Shown here piece by piece: positions 11,313 through 23,641 of a stretch of DNA of 64,000 nt. The stretch is from Sophora flavescens. Lineage: Eukaryota > Streptophyta > Magnoliopsida > Fabales > Fabaceae. The notes below the pieces were generated by a model. The model saw nothing but the letters and a program-made list of their open reading frames with translations. It made no database searches and had not been told where the DNA came from. Both the position numbers and the translations under genes were made by a program. The stretch is from the NCBI GenBank assembly GCA_030762895.1, contig JAUPTC010000254.1, positions 1-64,000 of the forward strand, in the 5' to 3' direction. Numbering within the stretch: position 1 is the stretch's first letter; each line of letters opens with the position of its first letter.

Positions 11313-11519
11313 CCTACCTCCCATTTCTCATCTTATCCAATTTTGTATTTCATCTTCTTCTATAATTTTGCTTGGTCACTCAAGGATAGATCCGAAAATA
11401 TATATGTTCCTTGTTAGGATCATACCATTTGGTATCTAGAGCCATCCTTCCTAGAGTGACTTATGATTTTGTTTTTTCAACTTTTTTCAGAAGTTTGAAT
11501 TTTTCTTAGTGGGTTCTTC

Positions 11520-12404
11520 ATGGAGTCACTAATGAAGAAAAATGATGCCAAGAAAATGGAGGATCTTTACTATTCTAGATGCTATGTGAAGGACAAGATA
11601 TGTAGCTTGGTCATTGATAGAAAGGGTTACATCAACCTAGCTAGTACCACCATGGTGAAAAAGTTGGGACTCCCTCTTCTAGAGCATCCACAACCGTATG
11701 TCATTTGGAGCATCCCGGAGTTTAGTGATTTCGGTAACGTGATGGTGAACAAACAAGTACGAGTGCCATTCCGGATTGGGAGATATGAGGATGAGGTGTT
11801 ATGTGATGTGGTGCCTATAGAAACAAGGAACTTGGTACTTGGGCGTCCTTGGAGAGCTGAACGAGAAGCGAAATATGATGTCTACAACAATAGGTACTCA
11901 TTTGCATTTAATAATCGTAAAATTACTCTTGGATCATTGTCACCAAAACAAGTCTTGAAAGGAGAGAGTGAGAAAAAAGAATGATTGAGAAAACAATAAA
12001 AGAAGAGTGTTCGGTGAATGAGGAAAGCAAAGAAGGAGAAGTAATAAAAAAAAGAAAGCCATGAGAAAAAGGTAGAAGAAAACGGAATGGAGGAAAACAA
12101 ACAGAATGAAAAGGATGTTGAGAAAAAGGTGGAGACTGCATTTTTTGAAGGGGAAAATAAAAAGAAAAAAATTGAGGCAAAGGTTGAAAGAAGAATTGAG
12201 AGTCTTCCTATAAAAGAAAATAAGGTGAAGGGAGCAATGTTGGCAAGGCAGCCTATATATATCTTTCTATGTAAAGATGCTTGTTTGACTACTAATGCAA
12301 ACTCTTTGCCTAGAGGTGATGACTCTATTTTGAAGGAAGTTGAAGAAACAATTCCAAGAGAGGTGCCCCATGGATTCAAAATGGTTGTGTTTGAACCCGG
12401 ATGA
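11520..12404 (+). pseudogene. Array unit 4: retropepsin-like ORF, broken
   Basis: Open from ATG 11520 to 11984, where a 6-A tract ends the frame. The second A tract is also off length (8), and the tail reads from 12087 to 12404, ending PG then TGA. Marker variants DLYYSRC, FGNVM, TRNLV and SFAFNN recur in unit 6. Confidence 0.75.
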
Positions 12405-12463
12405 TAAAGAAGACTCCTTAAGGCAATAAATTTGAGGTCGAATTCTTTTCAAGAGGGAGGGAA

Positions 12464-13284
12464 TGATGCAAACCAAGGATGATGTCCAATTTGAGGCCAA
12501 ATTAATATTTTTGATGAAAATTTTATTCTCATTGTCGTGAACCCGTATGCTTGATTTGGTCAGATCTTGAGCTACGAATCTCCGATTGATGCATTCTTTG
12601 GTGCGTTGGAAAGCTTAGGGAATTTTCTACAAATCATATCTCAGGCCTCTTGACCAAATTCGGATTCTATCATGGTGAAAAAGGGCTTCAAGTTTAATAC
12701 GAATTCTTTGACATTAAATGAGTTATATGTTTAATTGGGATACACTAAGCTTGATGAATGAGCAAGGCCCATTATTAATGGTGGCTGGCACGTTTTTGGA
12801 CCTTACAAAGGAGAGCAACCTTTGGCTTGCATGCCTAGGTAACTCCTTTAGAAGTTATGGAACCACTTTTATTATTTTCTTAAGTAGGATAGTTATGTTC
12901 TTTTAATAACCACTTGGTGGAGAGTTATGTCTAGTTATTAGGAGTTTATGTCATCTTATGATGACCTTTGGTTTTTATTTCCCTATGCTATATGTACACA
13001 CCTATTACATGATGAATGATAACTTTGAGTTCATTTTGGATTGATTCCAATTGTGAGAGTGTTTTCTCTCTTGGGTTCTTCATTGAGCCAACCCTTGTTC
13101 TTATCAAGAATCCAAGATTCTTGTTGCGAACCTCACATTGGCTTATCAAATCCCCTTGGATTTGTGGCGCCTACCTCCCATTTCTCATCTTATCCAATTT
13201 TGTATTTCATCTTCTTCTATAATTTTGCTTGGTCACTCAAGGATAGATCCGAAAATATATATGTTCCTTGTTAGGATCATACCA
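12464..13284 (+). repeat. A LTR 5
   Basis: 821 bp, ending ...ATCATACCA. Shares the TTGTTGCG variant with LTR 3, as expected if units 3-4 and 5-6 are copies of one dimer. Confidence 0.85.
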
Positions 13285-13376
13285 TTTGGTATCTAGAGCC
13301 ATCCTTCCTAGAGTGACTTATGATTTTGTTTTTTCAACTTTTTTCAGAAGTTTGAATTTTTCTTAGTGGGTTCTTC

Positions 13377-14265
13377 ATGGAGTCACTAATGAAGAAAAAT
13401 GATGCCAAGAAAATGGAGGATCTTTTCTATTCTAGATGCTATGTGAAGGACAAGATATGTAGCTTGGTCATTGATAGAAAGGGTTACATCAACCTAGCTA
13501 GTACCACCATGGTGAAAAAGTTGGGACTTCCTCTTCTAGGGCATCCACAGCCGTATGCCATTTGGAGCATCCCGGAGTTTAGTGATTTCGGTGACGTGAT
13601 GGTGAACAAACAAGTACGAGTGCCATTCCGGATTGGGAGATATGAGGATGAGTTGTTATGTGATGTTGTGCCTATAGAAACAAGGCACTTGGTACTTGGG
13701 CGTCCTTGGAGAGCTGAACGAGAAGCGAAATATGATGTCTACAACAATAGGTACTCATTTGTATTTAATAATCGTAAAATTACTCTTGGATCATTGTCTC
13801 CAAAACAAGTCTTGAAAGGAGAGAGTGAGAAAAAAAGAATGATTGAGAAAACAATAAAAGAAGAGTGTTCGATGAATGAGGAAAGCAAAGAAGGAGAAGT
13901 AATAAAAAAAAGAAAGCCATGAGAAAAAGGTAGATGAAAACGGAATGGAGGAAAACAAACAGAATGAAAAGGATGTTGAGAAAAAGGTGGAGACTGCATT
14001 TTTTGAAGGGGAAAATAAAAAGAAAAAAATTGAGGCAAAGGTTGAAAGAAGAATTGAGAGTCTTCCTATAAAAGAAAATAAGGTGAAGGGAGCAATGTTG
14101 GCAAGGCAGCCTATATATATCTTTCTATTTAAAGATGCTTGTTTGACTACTAATGCAAACTCTTTGCCTAGAGGTGATGACTCTATTTTGATGGAAGTTG
14201 AAGAAACAATTCCAAGAGAGGTGCCCCATGGATTCAAAATGGTTGTGTTTGAACCCGGAGGATAA
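13377..14265 (+). pseudogene. Array unit 5: retropepsin-like ORF, split
   Basis: Open 13377-13922, then shifted by the 8-A tract, tail 13945-14265. Shares KQVLKGESE, SMNEES, FKDACL and MEVEETI with unit 3, 3715 bp upstream. Private changes include LLGHPQPYAIW and EDELLC. Confidence 0.75.
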
Positions 14266-14321
14266 AGAAGACTCCTTAAGGCAATAAACTCGAGGTCGAA
14301 TTCTTTTCAAGAGGGAGGGAA

Positions 14322-15143
14322 TGATGCAAACCAAGGATGATGTCCAATTTGAGGCCAAATTAATATTTTTGATGAAAATTTTATTTTCATTCTGGTGAAC
14401 CCGTATGCTTGATTTGGTCAGATCTTGAGCTACGAATCTCCTATTGATGTATTCTTTGGTGCGTTAGAAAGCTTAGGGAATTTTCTACAAATCATATCTC
14501 AGGCCTCTTGACCAAATTCGGCTTCTATCTTGGTGAAAAAGGGCTGCAAGTTTAATACGAATTCTTGGACCTTAAATGAGTTATATGTTTAATTGGGCTA
14601 CACTAAGCTTGATGAATGAGCAAGGCCCATTATGAATGGTGGCTGGCACGTTTTTGGCCCTTACAAAGGAGAGCAACCTATGGCTTGCATGCCTAGGTAA
14701 CTCCTTTAGAAGTTATGGAACCACTTTTATTATTTTCTTAAGTAGGATAGTTATGTTCTTTTAATAACCACTTGGTGGAGAGTTATGTCTAGTTATTAGG
14801 AGTTTATGTCATCTTATGATGACCTTTGGTTTTTATTTCCCTATGCTATATGTACACACCTATTACATGATGAATGATAACTTTGAGTTCATTTTGGATT
14901 GATTCCAATTGTGAGAGTGTTTTCTCTCTTGGGTTCTTCATTGAGCCAACCCTTGTTCTTATCAAGAATCCAAGATTCTTGTGGCGAACCTCACATTGGC
15001 TTATCAAATCCCCTTGGATTTGTGGCGCCTACCTCCCATTTCTCATCTTATCCAATTTTGTATTTCATCTTCTTCTATAATTTTGCTTGGTCACTCAAGG
15101 ATAGATCCGAAAAATATATATGTTCCTTGTTAGGATCATACCA
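14322..15143 (+). repeat. A LTR 6
   Basis: 822 bp (one extra A in GAAAAATATATATG near the end). Almost identical by eye to LTR 4. Confidence 0.85.
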
Positions 15144-15235
15144 TTTGGTATCTAGAGCCATCCTTCCTAGAGTGACTTATGATTTTGTTTTTTCAATTTT
15201 TTTCAGAAGTTTGAATTTTTCTTAGTGGGTTCTTC

Positions 15236-16125
15236 ATGGAGTCACTAATGAAGAAAAAATGATGCCAAGAATATGGAGGATCTTTACTATTCTAGATGCT
15301 ATGTGAAGGACAAGATATGTAGCTTGGTCATTGATAGAAAGGGTTACATCAACCTAGCTAGTACCACCATGGTGAAAAAGTTGGGACTCCCTCTTCTAGA
15401 GCATCCACAACCGTATGTCATTTGGAGCATCCCGGAGTTTAGTGATTTCGGTAACGTGATGGTGAACAAACAAGTACGAGTGCCATTCCGGATTGGGAGA
15501 TATGAGGATGAGGTGTTATGTGATGTGGTGCCTATAGAAACAAGGAACTTGGTACTTGGGCGTCCTTGGAGAGCTGAACGAGAAGCGAAATATGATGTCT
15601 ACAACAATAGGTACTCATTTGCATTTAATAATCGTAAAATTACTCTTGGATCATTGTCACCAAAACAAGTCTTGAAAGGAGAGAGTGAGAAAAAAAGAAT
15701 GATTGAGAAAACAATAAAAGAATAGTGTTCGATGAATGAGGAAAGCAAAGAAGGAGAAGTAATAAAAAAAAGAAAGCCATGAGAAAAAGGTAGAAGAAAA
15801 CGGAATGGAGGAAAACAAACAGAATGAAAAGGATGTTGAGAAAAAGGTGGAGACTGCATTTTTTGAAGGGGAAAATAAAAAGAAAAAAATTGAGGCAAAG
15901 GTTGAAAGAAGAATTGAGAGTCTTCCTATAAAAGAAAATAAGGTGAAGGGAGCAATGTTGGCAAGGCAGCCTATATATATCTTTCTATTTAAAGATGCTT
16001 GTTTGACTACTAATGCAAACTCTTTGCCTAGAGGTGATGACTCTATTTTGATGGAAGTTGAAGAAACAATTCCAAGAGAGGTGCCCCATGGATTCAAAAT
16101 GGTTGTGTTTGAACCCGGAGGATAA
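15236..16125 (+). pseudogene. Array unit 6: retropepsin-like ORF, broken and chimeric
   Basis: An extra A just after the start (GAAGAAAAAATG) shifts the frame, so the domain is readable only from about 15273. A GAG-to-TAG change stops it at 15725, and the tail is 15805-16125. The first half has the unit 4 markers (DLYYSRC, FGNVM, TRNLV, SFAFNN). The second half has the unit 3/5 markers (SMNEES, FKDACL, MEVEETI), so the unit is a recombinant. Confidence 0.75.
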
Positions 16126-16181
16126 AGAAGACTCCTTAAGGCAATAAACTCGAGGTCGAATTCTTTTCAAGAGGGAGGGAA

Positions 16182-17002
16182 TGATGCAAACCAAGGATGA
16201 TGTCCAATTTGAGGCCAAATTAATATTTTTGATGAAAATTTTATTTTCATTGTGGTGAACCCGTATGCTTGATTTGGTCAGATCTTGAGCTACGAATCTC
16301 CTATTGATGTATTCTTTAGTGCGTTGGAAAGCTTAGGGAATTTTATACAAATCATATCTCAGGCCTCTTGACCAAATTCGGCTTCTATCATGGTGAAAAA
16401 GGGCTGCAAGTTTAATACGAATTCTTGGACCTTAAATGAGTTATATGTTTAATTGGGCTACACTAAGCTTGATGAATGAGCAAGGCCCATTATGAATGGT
16501 GGCTGGCACGTTTTTGGCCCTTACAAAGGAGAGCAACCTATGGCTTGCATGCCTAGGTAACTCCTTTAGAAGTTATGGAACCACTTTTATTATTTTCTTA
16601 AGTAGGATAGTTATGTTCTTTTAATAACCACTTGGTGGAGAGTTATGTCTAGTTATTAGGAGTTTATGTCATCTTATGATGACCTTTGGTTTTTATTTAC
16701 CTATGCTATATGTACACACCTATTACATGATGAATGATAACTTTGAGTTCATTTTGGATTGATTCCAATTGTGAGAGTGTTTTCTCTCTTGGGTTCTTCA
16801 TTGAGCCAACCCTTGTTCTTATCAAGAATCCAAGATTCTTGTGGCGAACCTCACATTGGCCTATCAAATCCCCTTGGATTTGTGGCGCCTACCTCCCATT
16901 TCTCATCTTATCCAATTTTGTATTTCATCTTCTTCTATAATTTTGCTTGGTCACTCAAGGATAGATCCGAAAATATATATGTTCCTTGTTAGGATCATAC
17001 CA
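16182..17002 (+). repeat. A LTR 7
   Basis: 821 bp. First of the LTRs in which the segment before hairpin 2 reads CCTATCAA instead of CTTATCAA; this form continues in most LTRs to the right. Ends ...CATACCA followed by GTTGG. Confidence 0.85.
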
Positions 17003-17094
17003 GTTGGTATCTAGAGCCATCCTTCCTAGAGTGACTTATGATTTTGTTTTTTCAACTTTTTTCCGAAGATTGAATTTTTCTTCGTCGGTTATTC

Positions 17095-17998
17095 ATGGAG
17101 TCACTAATGAAAAAAAAAGATGCCAAGAAAATGGAGGATCTTTTCTATTCTAGATGCTATGTGAAGGACAAGATATGTAGCTTGGTCATTGATAGAAAGG
17201 GTTACATCAACCTAGCTAGTACCACCATGGTGAAAAAGTTGGGACTCCCTCTTCTAGAGCATCCACAACCGTATGTCATTTGGAGCATCCCGGAGTTTAG
17301 TGATTTTGGTGACTTGATGGTGAACAAACAAGTACGAGTGCCATTCCGGATTGGGAGATATGAGGATGAGGTGTTATGTGATGTGGTGCCTATGGAAACA
17401 AGGCACTTGGTACTTGGGCGTCCTTGGAGATTGAACGAGAAGCGAAATATGATGTCTACAACAATAGGTACTCATTTGCATTTAATAATCGTAAAATTAC
17501 TCTTGGACCATTGTCACCAAAACAAGTGTATGAGATCAAGTTCTTGAAAGGAGAGAGTGAGAAAAAAAGAATGATTGAGAAAACAATAAAAGAAGAGTGC
17601 TCGGTGAATGAGGAAAGCAAAGAAGGAGAAGTAATAAAAAAAAAGAAAGCCATGAGAAAAAGGTAGAAGAAAACGGAATGGAGGAAAACAAACAGAATGA
17701 AAAGGATGTTGAGAAAAAGGTGGAGACTGCATTTTTTGAAGGGGAAAATAAAAAGAAAAAAATTGAGGCAAAGGTTGAAAGAAGAATTGAGAGTCTTCCT
17801 ATAAAAGAAAATAAGGTGAAGGGAGCAATGTTGGCAAGGCAGCCTATATATATCTTTCTATGTAAAGATGCTTGTTTGACTACTAATGCAAACTCTTTGC
17901 CTAGAGGTGATGACTCTATTTTGAAGGAAGTTGAAGAAACAATTCCAAGAGAGGTGCCCCATGGATTCAAAATGGTTGTGTTTGAACCCGGAGGATAA
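17095..17998 (+). pseudogene. Array unit 7: retropepsin-like ORF, broken
   Basis: Open from 17095 through LGRPW, where one base is missing (TGGAGATTGAACG) and the frame is lost; the remainder reads from 17424 to 17666 and 17678 to 17998 in other frames. The second A tract has 9 A. It has the long internal form but with a base lost in the YEDQM segment (reads YEIKF). Confidence 0.75.
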
Positions 17999-18054
17999 AG
18001 AAGACTCCTTAAGGCAATAAATTCGAGGTCGAATTCTTTTCAAGAGGGAGGGAA

Positions 18055-18875
18055 TGATGCAAACCAAGGATGATGTCCAATTTGAGGCCAAATTAATATT
18101 TTTGATGAAAATTTTATTTTCATTGTGGTGAACCCGTATGCTTGATTTGGTCATATCTTGAGCTACGAATCTCCGATTGATGCATTCTTTGGTGCGTTGG
18201 AAAGCTTAGGGAATTTTCTACAAATCATATCTCAGGCCTCTTGACCAAATTCGGATTATATCATGGTGAAAAAGTGCTTCAGGTTTAATACGATTTCTTG
18301 GACCTTAAATGAGTTATATGTTTAATTGGGATACACTAAGCTTGATGAATGAGCAAGGCCCATTATGAATGGTGGCTGGCACGTTTTTGGAACTTACAAA
18401 GGAGAGCAACCTTTGGCTTGCATGCCTAGGTAACTCCTTTAGAAGTTATGGAACCACTTTTATTATTTTCTTAAGTAGGATAGTTATGTTCTTTTAATAA
18501 CCACTTAGTGGAGAGTTATGTCTAGTTATTAGGAGTTTATGTCATCTTATGATGACCTTTGGTTTTTATTTCCCTATGCTATATGTACACACCTATTACA
18601 TGATGAATGATAACTTTGAGTTCATTTTGGATTGATTCCAATTGTGAGAGTGTTTTCTCTCTTGGGTTCTTCATTGAGCCAACCCTTGTTCTTATCAAGA
18701 ATCCAAGATTCTTGTGGCGAACCTCACATTGGCCTATCAAATCCCCTTGGATTTGTGGCGCCTACCTCCCATTTCTCATCTTATCCAATTTTGTATTTCA
18801 TCTTCTTCTATAATTTTGCTTGGTCACTCAAGGATAGATCGAAAAATATATATGTTCCTTGTTAGGATCATACCA
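18055..18875 (+). repeat. A LTR 8
   Basis: 821 bp. Private variants AAGTGCTTCAGG and ACGATTTCTTGG; ends ...ATCATACCA. Confidence 0.85.
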
Positions 18876-18966
18876 TTTGGTATCTAGAGCCATCCTTCCT
18901 AGAGTGACTTATGATTTTGTTTTTTCAATTTTTTTCGAAGTTTGAATTTTTCTTAGTGGGTTCTTC

Positions 18967-19855
18967 ATGGAGTCACTAATGAAGAAAAATGATGCCAAGA
19001 AAATGGAGGATCTTTTCTATTCAAGATGCTATGTGAAGGACAAGATATGTAGCTTGGTCATTGATAGAAAGGGTTACATCAACCTAGCTAGTACCACCAT
19101 GGTGAAAAAGTTGGGACTTCCTCTTCTAGAGCATCCACAACCGTATGTCATTTGGAGCATCCCGGAGTTTAGTGATTTTGGTGACGTGATGGTGAACAAA
19201 CAAGTACGAGTGCCATTCCGGATTGGGAGATATGAGGATGAGGTGTTATGTGATGTGGTGCCCATGGAAACAAGGCACTTGGTACTTGGGCGTCCTTGGA
19301 GGATTGAACGAGAAGCGAGATATGATGTCTACAACAATAGGTACTCATTTGTATTTAATAATCGTAAAATTACTCTTGGATCATTGTCACCAAAACAAGT
19401 CTTGAAAGGAGAGAGTGAGAAAAAAAGAATGATTGAGAAAACAATAAAAGAAGAGTGTTCGGTGAATGAAGAAAGCAAAGAAGGAGAAGTAATAAAAAAA
19501 AGAAAGCCATGAGAAAAAGGTAGAAGAAAACGGAATGGAGGAAAACAAACAGAATGAAAAGGATGTTGAGAAAAAGGTGGAGACTGCATTTTTTGAAGGG
19601 GAAAATAAAAAGAAAAAAATTGAGGCAAAGGTTGAAAGAAGAATTGAGAGTCTTCCTATAAAAGAAAATAAGGTGAAGGGAGCAATGTTGGCAAGGCAGC
19701 CTATATATATCATTCTATTTAAAGATGCTTGTTTGACTACTAATGCAAACTCTTTGCCTAGAGGTGATGACTCTATTTTGAAGGAAGTTGAAGAAACAAT
19801 TCCAAGAGAGGTGCCCCATGGAACCAAAATGGTTGTGTTTGAACCCGGAGGATAA
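18967..19855 (+). pseudogene. Array unit 8: retropepsin-like ORF, split
   Basis: Open 18967-19512, shifted at the 8-A tract, tail 19535-19855. Short internal form. This is the first unit in the array with PMETRHLVLGRPWRIEREARYD, intermediate between left-hand (PIETR, WRAERE) and right-hand (WRIERQ) types. Confidence 0.75.
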
Positions 19856-19911
19856 AGAAGACTCCATAAGGCAATAAACTCGAGGTCGAATTCTTTTCAA
19901 GAGGGAGGGAA

Positions 19912-20732
19912 TGATGCAAACCAAGGATGATGTCCAATTTGAGGCCAAATTAATATTTTTGATGAAAATTTTATTTTCATTGTGGTGAACCCGTATGCTT
20001 GATTTGGTCAGATCTTGAGCTACGAATCTCCGATTGATGTATTCTTTGGTGCGTTGGAAAGCTTAGGGAATTATCTACAAATCATATCTCAGGCCTCTTG
20101 ACCAAATTCGGCTTCTATCATGGTGAAAAAGGGCTGAAAGTTTACTACGATTTCTTGGACCTTAAATGAGTTATATGTTTAATTGGGCTACACTAAGCTT
20201 GATGAATGAGCAAGGCCCATTATGAATGGTGGCTGGCACGTTTTTGGAACTTACAAAGGAGAGCAACCCTTGGTTTGCATGCCTAGGTAACTCCTTTAGA
20301 AGTTATGGAACCACTTTTATTATTTTCTTAAGTAGGATAGTTATGTTCTTTTAATAACCACTTAGTGGAGAGTTATGTCTAGTTATTAGGAGTTTATGTC
20401 ATCTTATGATGACCTTTGGTTTTTATTTCCCTATGCTATATGTACACACCTATTACATGATGAATGATAACTTTGAGTTCATTTTGGATTGATTCCAATT
20501 GTGAGAGTGTTTTCTCTCTTGGGTTCTTCATTGAGCCAACCCTTGTTCTTATCAAGAATCCAAGATTCTTGTGGCGAACCTCACATTGGCTTATCAAATC
20601 CCCTTGGATTTGTGGCGCCTACCTCCCATTTCTCATCTTATCCAATTTTGTATTTCATCTTCTTCTATAATTTTGCTTGGTCACTCAAGGATAGATCCGA
20701 AAATATATATGTTCCTTGTTAGGATCATATCA
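19912..20732 (+). repeat. A LTR 9
   Basis: 821 bp, ending ...ATCATATCA. It retains CTTATCAA before hairpin 2, unlike LTRs 7, 8 and 10. Confidence 0.85.
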
Positions 20733-20824
20733 TTTGGTATCTAGAGCCATCCTTCCTAGAGTGACTTATGATTTTGTTTTTTCAATTTTTTTCGGAAGTT
20801 TGAATTTTTCTTAGTGGGTTCTTC

Positions 20825-21712
20825 ATGGAGTCACTAATGAATAAAAATGATGCCAAGAAAATGGAGGATCTTTTCTATTCTAGATGCTATGTGAAGGACA
20901 AGATATGTAGCTTGGTCATTGATAGAAAGGGTTACATCAACCTAGCTAGTACCACCATGGTGAAAAAGTTGGGACTCCCTCTTCTAGAGCATCCACAACC
21001 GTATGTCATTTGGAGCATCCCGGAGTTTAGTGATTTTGGTGACTTGATGGTGAACAAACAAGTACGAGTGCCATTCCGGATTGGGAGATATGAGGATGAG
21101 GTTTTATGTGATGTGGTGCCTATGGAAACAAGGCACTTGGTACTTGGGCGTCCATGGAGGATTGAACGAGAAGCGTAATATGATGTCTACAACAATAAGT
21201 ACTCATTTGTATTTAATAATCGTAAAATTACTCTTGGACCATTGTCACCAAAACAAGTCTTGAAAGGAGAGAGAGAGAAAAAAAGAATGATTTAGAAAAC
21301 AATAAAAGAAGATTGTTAAGTGAATGACGAAAGCAAAGAAGGAGAAGTAATAAAAAAAGAAAGCCATGAGAAAAAGGTAGAAGAAAACGGAATGGAGGAA
21401 AACAAACAGAATGAAAAGGATGTTGAGAAAAAGGTGGAGACTGCATTTTTTGAAGGGAAAAATAAAAAGAAAAAAATTGAGGCAAAGGTTGAAAGAAGAA
21501 TTGAGAGTCTTCCTATAAAAGAAAATAAGGTGAAGGGAGCAATGTTGGCAAGGCAGCCTATATATATCTTTCTATTTAAAGATGCTTGTTTGACTACTAA
21601 TGCAAACTCTTTGCCTAGAGGTGATGACTCTATTTTGAAGGAAGTTGAAGAAACAATTCCAAGAGAGGTGCCCCATGGATTCAAAATGGTTGTGTTTGAA
21701 CCCGGAGGATAA
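20825..21712 (+). pseudogene. Array unit 9: retropepsin-like ORF, several stops
   Basis: First unit with the MNKND start variant. The frame is stopped by AAA-to-TAA at 21176, again by GAG-to-TAG in the MIEK segment, and by TAA at the codon equivalent to Ser171. The remainder is open to 21712. Confidence 0.75.
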
Positions 21713-21768
21713 AGAAGACTCCTTAAGGCAATAAATTCGAGGTCGAATTCTTTTCAAGAGGGAGGGAA

Positions 21769-22589
21769 TGATGCAAACCAAGGATGATGTCCAATTTGAG
21801 GCCAAATTAATATTTTTGATGAAAATTTTATTTTCATTGTGGTGAACCCGTATGCTTGATTTGGTCAGATCTTGAGCTACGAATCTCCGATTGATGCATT
21901 CTTTGGTGCGTTGGAAAGCTTAGGGAATTTTCTACAAATCATATCTCAGGCCTCTTGACCAAATTCGGCTTCTATCATGGTGAAAAAGGGCTGAAAGTTT
22001 AATACTAATTCTTGGACCTTAAATGAGTTATATGTTTAATTGGGCTACACTAAGCTTGATGAATGAGCAAGGCTCATTATGAATGGTGGCTGGCACGTTT
22101 TTGGAACTTACAAAGGAGAGCAACCTTTGGCTTGCATGCCTAGGTAACTCCTTTAGAAGTTATGGAACCACTTTTATTATTTTCTTAAGTAGGATAGTTA
22201 TGTTCTTTTAATAACCACTTAGTGGAGAGTTATGTCTAGTTATTAGGAGTTTATGTCATCTTATGATGACCTTTGGTTTTTATTTACCTATGCTATATGT
22301 ACACACCTATTACATGATGAATGATAACTTTGAGTTCATTTTGGATTGATTCCAATTGTGAGAGTGTTTTCTCTCTTGGGTTCTTCATTGAGCCAACCCT
22401 TGTTCTTATCAAGAATCCAAGATTCTTGTGGCGAACCTCACATTGGCCTATCAAATCCCCTTGGATTTGTGGCGCCTACCTCCCATTTCTCATCTTATCC
22501 AATTTTGTATTTCATCTTCTTCTATAATTTTGCTTGGTCACTCAAGGAAAGATGAAAAAAAAAATATGTACATAGTAAGAAACAAATCA
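21769..22589 (+). repeat. A LTR 10 with diverged 3' end
   Basis: Normal until about 22545. The last 40-odd bases and the adjoining primer-binding site (to about 22615) are heavily altered relative to every other unit, so the end coordinate is approximate. Confidence 0.7.
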
Positions 22590-22681
22590 TGTGTAATCTA
22601 GTCACATCATTCGTAGAGTGACTTATGATTTTGTTTTTTCAATTTTTTTCGGAAGTTTGAATTTTTCTTAGTGGGTTCTTC

Positions 22682-23585
22682 ATGGAGTCACTAATGAAGA
22701 AAAATGATGCCAAGAAAATGGAGGATCTTTTCTATTCTAGATGCTATGTGAAGGACAAGATATGTAGCTTGGTCATTGATAGAAAGGGTTACATCAACCT
22801 AGCTAGTACCACCATGGTGCAAAAGTTGGGACTTCCTCTTCTAGAGCATCCACAACCGTATGTCATTTGGAGCATCCCGGAGTTTAGTGATTTTGGTGAC
22901 TTGATGGTGAACAAACAAGTACGAGTGCCATTCCGGATTGGGAGATATGAAGATGACATTTTATGTGATGTGGTGCCCATGGAAACAAGGCACTTGTTAC
23001 TTGGGCGTCCATGGAGGATTGAACGACAAGCGAGATATGATGTCTACAACAACAAGTACTCATTTGTATTTAATAATCGTAAAATTACTCTTGGACCATT
23101 GTCACCAAAACAAGTGTATGAAGATCAAATGTACTTGAAAGGAGAGAGTGAGAAAAAAAGAATGATTGAGAAAACACTAAAAGAAGAGTGTTAAGTGAAT
23201 GAGGAAAGCAAAGAAGGAGAAGTAAAAAAAAAGAAAGCCATGAGAAAAAGGTAGAAGAAAAGGGAATGGAGGAAAACAAACAGAATGAAAAAGATGTAGA
23301 GAAAAAGGTGGAGACTGCATTTTTGAAGGGGAAAATAAAAAGAAAAAAATTGAGGCAAAGGTTGAAAGAAGAATTGAGAGTCTTCCTATAAAAGAAAATA
23401 AGGTGAAGGGAGCAATGTTGGCAAGGCAGCCTATATATATCTTTCTACGTAAAGATGCTTGTTTGACTACTAATGCAAACTCTTTGCCTAGAGGTGATGA
23501 CTCTATTTTGAAGGAAGTTGAAGAAACAATTCCAAGAGAGGTGCCCCATGGATTCAAAATGGTTGTGTTTGAACCCGGAGGATAA
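22682..23585 (+). pseudogene. Array unit 10: retropepsin-like ORF, broken
   Basis: Open 22682-23194, ending at the TAA that replaces Ser171. Downstream, the second A tract and a TTTTTT run (5 T here) are off length, and only the last 60 codons are open (23403-23585). It introduces VQKLG, EDDILC and WRIERQARYD, the right-hand array type. Confidence 0.75.
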
Positions 23586-23641
23586 AGAAGACTCCTTAAG
23601 GCAATAAATTCGAGGTCGAATTCTTTTCAAGAGGGAGGGAA

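Larger units (their letters stand above)
10607..11427 (+). repeat. A LTR 4 (reference copy for LTR features)
   Basis: 821 bp, TGATGCAAACC...ATCATACCA. Contains the TATA-like box near 11130 and the twin hairpins at 11243-11312. Shares the variant CTATTGATGTATTC with LTRs 6 and 7. Confidence 0.85.

Noticed and set aside
11159..11417. 68- and 77-codon frames in each A LTR covering the hairpin region
   Set aside because: They overlap in two frames, share no similarity with known proteins, and lie over the structured leader. Their conservation is explained by the young age of the array and by RNA-level constraint.
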